Shown here in pieces: positions 59,752 to 64,000 of a stretch of 64,000 nucleotides of DNA (position 1 is its first letter; each line of letters starts with the position of its first letter). The stretch is taken from contig NC_064819.1 in assembly GCF_024166365.1 (NCBI RefSeq), positions 9,932,501 to 9,996,500 on the forward strand. Reading direction: 5' to 3'. The translations under genes and the position numbers were made by a program. This DNA is from Elephas maximus indicus (Eukaryota; Chordata; Mammalia; Proboscidea; Elephantidae). Below the pieces are notes generated by a model. That model was not told where the DNA came from and did not search any database. It worked only from the letters and a program-made list of their open reading frames with translations.

Positions 59752-60132
59752 GACCCGGTGCAGCCAGGCCTCTCCCCGAGGATCCGCCCGCGCCCCCCGC
59801 AGACCCGGTGCAGCCAGGCCTCTCCCGGCCGTGTGCGCCCCGCGCCCTCCGCAGACCCGGTGCAGCCAGGCCTCTCCCCGAGGATCCGCCCGCGCCCCCC
59901 GCAGACCCGGTGCAGCCAGGCCTCCCCCGGCCGTGTGCGCCCTGCGCCTCCGCAGACCCGGTGCAGCCAGGCCTCTCCCGGCCGTGTGCGCCCTGCGCCT
60001 CCGCAGACCCGGTGCAGCCAGGCCTCTCCCGGCCGTGTGCGCCCTGCGCCTCCGCAGACCCGGTGCAGCCAGGCCTCTCCCGGCCGTGTGCGCCTTGGGC
60101 CCCGCAGACCCGGTGCAGCCAGGCCTCTCCCC
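59752..60132. repeat. GC-rich minisatellite, 8 units of 50-52 bp, in the CpG island
   Basis: Units start with gacccggtgcagccaggcct at 59752, 59802, 59854, 59904, 59955, 60006, 60057 and 60107 (last one partial). Two unit types occur: units 1 and 3 have 'cgaggatccgcccgcg', and units 2, 4, 5, 6 and 7 have 'cggccgtgtgcgcc'. The order A-B-A-B-B-B-B' implies repeated unequal exchange. It lies within the presumed promoter or first exon of ADPRH. Confidence 0.95.
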
Positions 60133-60160
60133 GCTCCCGAGCTCCCGGTCCCGCGGCGAC

Positions 60161-60169
60161 CAGGTAACT
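60161..60169 (+). promoter_or_regulatory. ADPRH: Candidate 5' splice site of ADPRH exon 1
   Basis: cag|gtaact with the exon ending at 60163, directly after the minisatellite. It fits the U1 consensus at most positions. It was not tested against transcripts. Confidence 0.45.
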
Positions 60170-60240
60170 CCCCCTCCCTGCCCCGGAGCGTGGACCTGGG
60201 GAGGCTCCGCCGCCCAGGAGTTGCGGTGTCATCTACAGCC

Positions 60241-60963
60241 AGATCTACAGCCAGGCAAACGCTAACTCTCCAACGTTGTTTCAGTTTAAAAAAAAAAAAA
60301 AAGGCCCGCCATTCCCGGCGTGTCCTCAAAGTGACAGGGCCCCCAGGACTTCCTGGTGCGACGGCGAGCGGCACTGTTCTGCAAATTGTGTGTGTGAGTG
60401 TGTGCTGGTGTGGGTGCGTGGTGTACAGTTCGGGTGTGAGAATGTGAACTGAAGGTTGGGAGGAGTTGAAGGAACGCAAGAAAGCGCTCTGAAAGCGGGA
60501 GGTAGAGCGGTACTGGTGAAATGAAAAGGAATCTCTGATAGAAAAGATGTTGGTTAACCTACCCCCACCTCACTCCCTACCCTAGCCACCTGCAATAGAC
60601 AAAACACACCCACGGGGTGGACTCAGAAGGAATTAGCAGAAAGAAAACCGAGGTGATGGTACAGTGGGCAACAAGTCATCAGAAACCAACTAAACTTGAC
60701 CTCTGAAGATCTTGGCATAGGGACCTCAGGCAGTACCTCCTGATCTCCACTTTTACAAACCCCCCACCCCTGAATTTACAGGTGCTCCGGGATGGACGGC
60801 TTGTCCGTAGCATAGCTGGAACTCCAGTTCCTAGTCATCAGTTTTAGTTAATAAAATATGTACATAATGTTTTATAAATATCCTTTGTGAGCCAAGAAAG
60901 TCAGCATGACAGTAACTGGGTGTTGGTGTGTCCAGTCTTCATCGAGTCCTCCTCCCTGTCCAG
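60241..60963. other. Presumed ADPRH intron sequence
   Basis: Noncoding, with an A-run at 60288-60302, a (GT)n-rich stretch at 60387-60425 and no recognised repeat family. Confidence 0.5.
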
Positions 60964-61057
60964 GTGCTCCTGGAGTCTGCATTCCACAGGAGTGCAGCTG
61001 GAGAAGGGAGGACTTCTGCCGGGGCAGGACTTTAACTCAACTCTCAGCTACATTTAG
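60964..61057 (+). other. ADPRH: Candidate noncoding ADPRH exon, 94 bp
   Basis: Bounded by a pyrimidine-rich acceptor, 'cctcctccctgtccag' (AG at 60962-60963), and a consensus donor, tttag|gtaagt (exon end 61057). Position and strand suit a 5' UTR exon of ADPRH. The donor is the first of a long tandem series of the same motif. Support is purely from splice-site appearance, and I do not recall an orthologous exon. Confidence 0.35.
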
Positions 61058-61640
61058 GTAAGTGGGGGGGAGGGGGGACATCCTGTGTTGGTGAGGTAAG
61101 TTAGGTAAGTGGGGGGGGGGCATCCTGAGTGGGTGAGGTAAGTTAGGTAAGTGGGGGGGGGCATCCTGAGTGGGTAAGGTAAGTTAGGTAAGTGGGGGGA
61201 GGACATCCTGAGTGGGTGAGGTAAGTTAGGTAAGTGGGGGGGGGGCATCCTGAGTGGGTAAGGTAAGTTAGGTAAGTGGGGGGAGGACATCCTGGGTGGG
61301 TAAGGTAAGTTAGGTAAGTGCGGGGAGAGGGCATCCTTGGTGGGTAAGGTAAGTTAGGTAGGTGGGGGGAGGGCATCCTGGGTGTATAAGTTAGGTAAGT
61401 GGGGAGGGCATCCTGAGTGGGTAAGGTAAGTTAGGTAAGTGGGGGGAGAGGGCATCCTTGGTGGGTAAGGTAAGTTAGGTAGGTGGGGGGGAGGGCATCC
61501 TGGGTGGGCAAGGTAAGTTTAGGTAAGTGGAGGGGAGGGCATCCTTGGTGGGTAAGGTAAGTTAGGTAGGTGGGGGGAGGGCATCCTGGGTGGGTAAGGT
61601 AAGTTAGGTAGGTGGGGGGGAGGGCATCCTGGGTGGGGGA
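61054..61640 (+). repeat. Minisatellite of about 42-bp units carrying repeated splice-donor consensus
   Basis: Fourteen units, counted by the 'catcct' landmark. Each unit consists of a G-run, (g/a)catcctgagtgggtaagg-type text and then gtaagttaggtaagt. AGGTAAGT occurs about 22 times on the plus strand, usually twice per unit. Some units have one motif changed to aggtaggt. The G-run varies from 4 to 10 bases. Period 42 (14 codons) explains the repetitive open frames on the minus strand, which I do not regard as genes. Confidence 0.95.
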
Positions 61641-61675
61641 AGAAGTTGGGCTGACATGAGAATGAGCTTGTCCAC

Positions 61676-61835
61676 CAGACCCCTAAAAGGGCCACAGCAA
61701 TGGACTCAAACATACCAACCAAGGATCAGGAAGATGACATGGGACCTGGCAACGTTTCCTTCTGTTATACATAAGGTCATGTGTCATACATGTTATGTAA
61801 CAGTCAGAGCCAACCTGATGGCAGCGGCAAAGCCA
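61676..61835 (+). mobile_element. Diverged RTE 3' end fragment
   Basis: 'ccacagcaatggactcaaac', 'gacctggcaacgtttccttc' and 'aaccaacctgatggcagcgg'-like text parallel the RTE end at 43290-43410. It is strongly diverged, hence older than the other RTE copies. Confidence 0.65.
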
Positions 61836-62159
61836 GTGCAGATGGGCTATATGGATAGAGGGGGGCAGGTGGATGCTTTGCACCTGGATGCCACAGGCAA
61901 TAGGACACCAGTGGGAAATTGACTGAAGGAGGGGACATTTAGGAAATGCACCCGCCGAGAACCAATGCTGTAGCATGGGTTAAAATCATGGAGGATGGAT
62001 TAGCTGAGCTCCCGGTACTCCAGAAGTTAATACTTTAGAAGAAAAACAAAATGTAAATATGGATACGGGAGGGAAGGTTATGGGGAGAAAGCATTCTAGT
62101 TCAATAAAGAGAAAATCTTTTTCCTCGGTTGTGTATGAATAATGAAAATAAAAGCAAAA

Positions 62160-62312
62160 AATAGTGCTTGCTACGTGCCAGGCACTGTTCTAAGGGTTTT
62201 ACCCGAATGAACTCATTTACTCCCCACAGCAAATCCATGAGGTAGTTGCTGTTTTTATTATCACCCCATTAGAGATGTGGAGGCTGAGGCACAGAAGAGT
62301 TAAGTCCGTCTA
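62160..62312 (-). repeat. MIR-like SINE, antisense
   Basis: 'gctacgtgccaggcactgtt', 'caaatccatgaggtagttgc' and 'gaggctgaggcacagaagag' are a clear antisense MIR. Confidence 0.85.
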
Positions 62313-62639
62313 GACTGAGATGGAGGGATCATGTCAAGCATCCTGGCCCAGAATCAGGAAATTTGGGTCCCAGTGCCTCCACTCCATGGTTGTGTGAACT
62401 TAGTCTATCTGAACCTCGGTTTTCTTATCATGGAATGCGTACTATAACCCCTCCCTACCAGGTGAGATGGTGAAGGTGCAGGTGCGTGGTCACCTGTGCA
62501 TTGTGATACCAGTAGAAGGTATTATTGAAGTTAAGAAGGGATAACTTCCAAGGTTAAATGGAAAATGAAAAGAGCAAATGGCTAGCTTGATTTGACTTGC
62601 AGAGTTTAGTGGGCTTGCCCCTCACAAAGAGGCGAAAAG

Positions 62640-62850
62640 GAGTGGTAGTTAAAAGCTTGGGCTTTGGAATCAGATTGGTCTCAGTTTGAATCCCAGCCTG
62701 CCACTTACTGGCTGTGTGACCTGAGACAAGTCAGATAACATTTCTGGATGATTGCTGTGATTCCCAGTTTATTCCGATGTAAAATGGGCCTAATAATTTT
62801 TCATAGAGCAGCTGTCAGGATTAAATGAGAGAATGTATGTAAAGCACCCA
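62640..62850 (+). repeat. MIR SINE
   Basis: 'ttgggctttggaatcagatt', 'cttactggctgtgtgacctg' and 'gtcaggattaaatgagagaa', a well-preserved MIR in the ADPRH intron. Confidence 0.9.
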
Positions 62851-62855
62851 CTACA

Positions 62856-62978
62856 GAGTCCCTGGGTGGTATGAACCGTTAACGTGCTCAGTTACTAACC
62901 GAAAGGTTGGAAATTCAGGCCCCCCAGAGGCACCTCAGAAGAAAGGCCTAGCAGTGTACTTCTGGTTTTACAGAGCCT
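62856..62978 (+). repeat. AfroSINE, plus strand, 3'-truncated
   Basis: 'gagtccctgggtggtatgaa', 'accgaaaggttggaaattca' and 'gaagaaaggcctagcagtgt'. The second half of the element is absent. Confidence 0.85.
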
Positions 62979-63077
62979 GCAAATAGTAAGTGCTCGATAA
63001 AATGTAGATGGGGCTATTATTTTTTTCTAACTCTTCTTCCTCTTCACCTTCCTTCATGTGCTGTAGTTTCTGCCCAG

Positions 63078-63412
63078 AGACAGCCTCTCAGAGCCTGCCA
63101 TGTGTGGGAAGCTGATAGAGAGGTACGTGGCTGCCATGGTACTGAGTGCAGCTGGAGATACCCTGGGGTACTACAATGGAAAGTGGGAGTTCCTCCGGGA
63201 TGGAGAAAAGATTCACCGGCAGCTGGCCCAGCTTGGGGGCTTGGACGCCATAGACGTGGAGAGGTGGAGAGTCAGCGATGACACGGTGATGCACCTGGCT
63301 ACAGCGGAAGCCCTCATAGAGGCTGGGAAAGCTGGGGACTTGGCTCAACAGTATTCCCTCCTTGCTAAGCATTACCAAAACTGCATGGAAGATATGGACG
63401 GCCGAGCGCCAG
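63078..63412 (+). CDS. ADPRH: ADPRH (ADP-ribosylarginine hydrolase, ARH1) first coding exon
   Basis: ATG at 63100, then 104 codons plus one base up to the donor ccag|gtaagt (intron from 63413). The exon start is taken after tttctgcccag (63077); ctgtag at 63066 is an alternative. The protein begins [20 protein letters not shown] and continues with [19 protein letters not shown] and [17 protein letters not shown], ending DMDGRAP, closely like mammalian ARH1. ARH1 is a cytosolic enzyme that removes ADP-ribose from arginine, reversing mono-ADP-ribosylation. The metal-binding Asp pair falls at residues 60-61 of this start (SDDTV). The rest of the gene, including the second metal-binding site, lies beyond the window. 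Confidence 0.96.
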
Positions 63413-63418
63413 GTAAGT
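63413..63418 (+). promoter_or_regulatory. ADPRH: ADPRH 5' splice site after coding exon
   Basis: gtaagt directly after ...gcgccag. It splits the glycine codon following DMDGRAP, in agreement with human ARH1, which continues GGASVHNAM. Confidence 0.85.
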
Positions 63419-63547
63419 GCCACCAGTGTAGGTCCTGGGAGGGCAGAAGGTAAAACAGGCGCGAGGGAATCACTAAGAATGTTGGTAGAGATTTATGTCC
63501 AGGAGACGGTACTGTTTGTAGTTAGGATAAAAATAGAAACAATCTTT

Positions 63548-63758
63548 GTCGTTGCTGTTAGTTGCCATCGAGTTGGTTCCGACTCATGGTGACCTTCTGT
63601 GTGCAGAGTAAAACTGCTCCACAGGATTTATAAGGGTGTGACCTTTCAAAAGCAGATTGCCAGGCTTATCTTTTGAGGCCTCTGGGTGGATTCGAATTGC
63701 CGACCTTTCAGCCAGTAGTGAGTGGAGTGCTGAACCCTTTGTGCCACCCAGGGACCTA
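63548..63758 (-). repeat. AfroSINE, antisense
   Basis: 'gccatcgagttggttccgac', 'caggcttatcttttgaggcc' and 'gtgccacccagggacct'. Near-complete, in the ADPRH intron. Confidence 0.88.
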
Positions 63759-63854
63759 GAAACAACCTAAATTCACCTCAGTAAATTATGGTGGCACACT
63801 TACTGCCATTCAAAATTATGCAAATGAATATTTCCTGTTATATTAAAAAAAAAA

Positions 63855-63940
63855 CAAAACAATTCCTGTCAAGTCTGTTCTGACTCACGGCAACCCCATA
63901 GGTGTCAGAGAACTGCACTCCACTGGGCTTTCACTTCTTC
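63855..63940 (-). repeat. AfroSINE, antisense, partial
   Basis: 'ctgtcaagtctgttctgact' to 'cactccactgggctttcact'. Only the 3' half of the SINE remains. A further SINE start ('cttgccatca') is cut by the window edge. Confidence 0.7.
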
Positions 63941-64000
63941 TTTACTTTCACTGCCCTTGTGGGCAGTGATAATTGGTGGTGGTGGTGCTACTTGCCATCA

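Larger units (their letters stand above)
59470..60240 (+). promoter_or_regulatory. ADPRH: CpG island, presumed ADPRH promoter and first exon
   Basis: The only strongly GC- and CpG-rich stretch in the window, 2.9 kb upstream of the ADPRH coding exon and in the same direction. It contains an AP-1-like tgagtca at about 59512 and many CGs. It ends at a plausible donor, gaccag|gtaact (exon end 60163). Long open frames on both strands (up to 282 codons) come from GC-rich tandem repeats and are not called as genes. No TATA box is evident, as is usual for CpG promoters. The transcription start is not defined. Confidence 0.65.

Noticed and set aside
59474..60479. Overlapping open frames of 220-282 codons on both strands in the CpG island
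   Set aside because: They are open in several frames at once because stop codons are rare in GC-rich DNA and the 50-52-bp repeat lengthens them. The proteins are repeats of the minisatellite unit without any domain.
61094..61640. CRISPR-like array (regular repeats with variable parts)
   Set aside because: The units are contiguous without unique spacers, in a vertebrate nuclear locus, so this is an ordinary minisatellite in type.
61054..61722. Minus-strand repetitive Pro/Leu-rich open frames
   Set aside because: They arise because the minisatellite period (about 42 bp) is a multiple of three. There is no start context or conserved domain, and indels change the frame.

Overview
The window is mammalian nuclear DNA, almost certainly from an afrotherian and most likely an elephant or close relative. 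The pointers are many copies of a SINE pair typical of Afrotheria (units opening with ccctgggtggtg or ccctggtggcgtagtgg and closing with gagtcggaatcgactcgacggcaac) together with long RTE-type LINEs whose 3' end is gcacctaacaacaacaacat. Only two protein-coding genes can be supported, each by one coding exon. One is CD80 (minus strand, signal-peptide exon at 30711-30821). The other is ADPRH (plus strand, CpG-rich promoter at about 59.5-60.2 kb and first coding exon at 63100-63412). The divergent CD80/ADPRH order matches the arrangement I know from human 3q13.33.

Layout. 0.5-11.1 kb: a long minus-strand L1, itself hit by a second L1 3' end (6461-7291) and by an RTE whose 5' part is inverted (7576-10455). 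11-13 kb: SINEs and an old MIR. 13.0-16.2 kb: a two-LTR MaLR-type element carrying an L1 tail and a SINE. 16.2-19.5 kb: mostly unassigned, with L2, MIR and old L1 pieces. 19.6-23.0 kb: a near-full-length RTE that landed inside a SINE. 23-30 kb: SINEs, MER5-like, L2 and old L1 remains, then an AT-rich stretch. 30.4-34.0 kb: CD80 exon 2 and the largely repeat-poor sequence upstream of it, with one tRNA-Gly-headed SINE. 34.0-43.7 kb: a plus-strand L1 with 5' UTR, ORF1, ORF2 and 3' UTR, interrupted by a SINE and two RTE pieces. 45.1-47.1 kb: a rearranged RTE. 47-54 kb: mostly unassigned, plus SINEs and a MaLR LTR. 54.7-57.2 kb: an RTE split by a 577-bp solo LTR. 57-59.4 kb: SINEs. 59.4-64 kb: the 5' end of ADPRH.

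The most unusual structures are at the ADPRH 5' end. The CpG island contains an 8-unit, 50-52-bp GC-rich minisatellite. About 900 bp downstream, in transcribed orientation, lies a 14-unit minisatellite of about 42 bp that carries roughly 22 copies of the 5' splice-site consensus AGGTAAGT. The array starts directly at the donor end of a possible noncoding exon.

Limits: all assignments rest on reading the sequence and on memory of the families. No alignment, repeat masking or splice prediction was run. The remaining exons of CD80 and ADPRH were looked for and not found. CD80 exon 1 and the downstream CD80 and ADPRH exons must lie in unrecognised sequence or outside the window.
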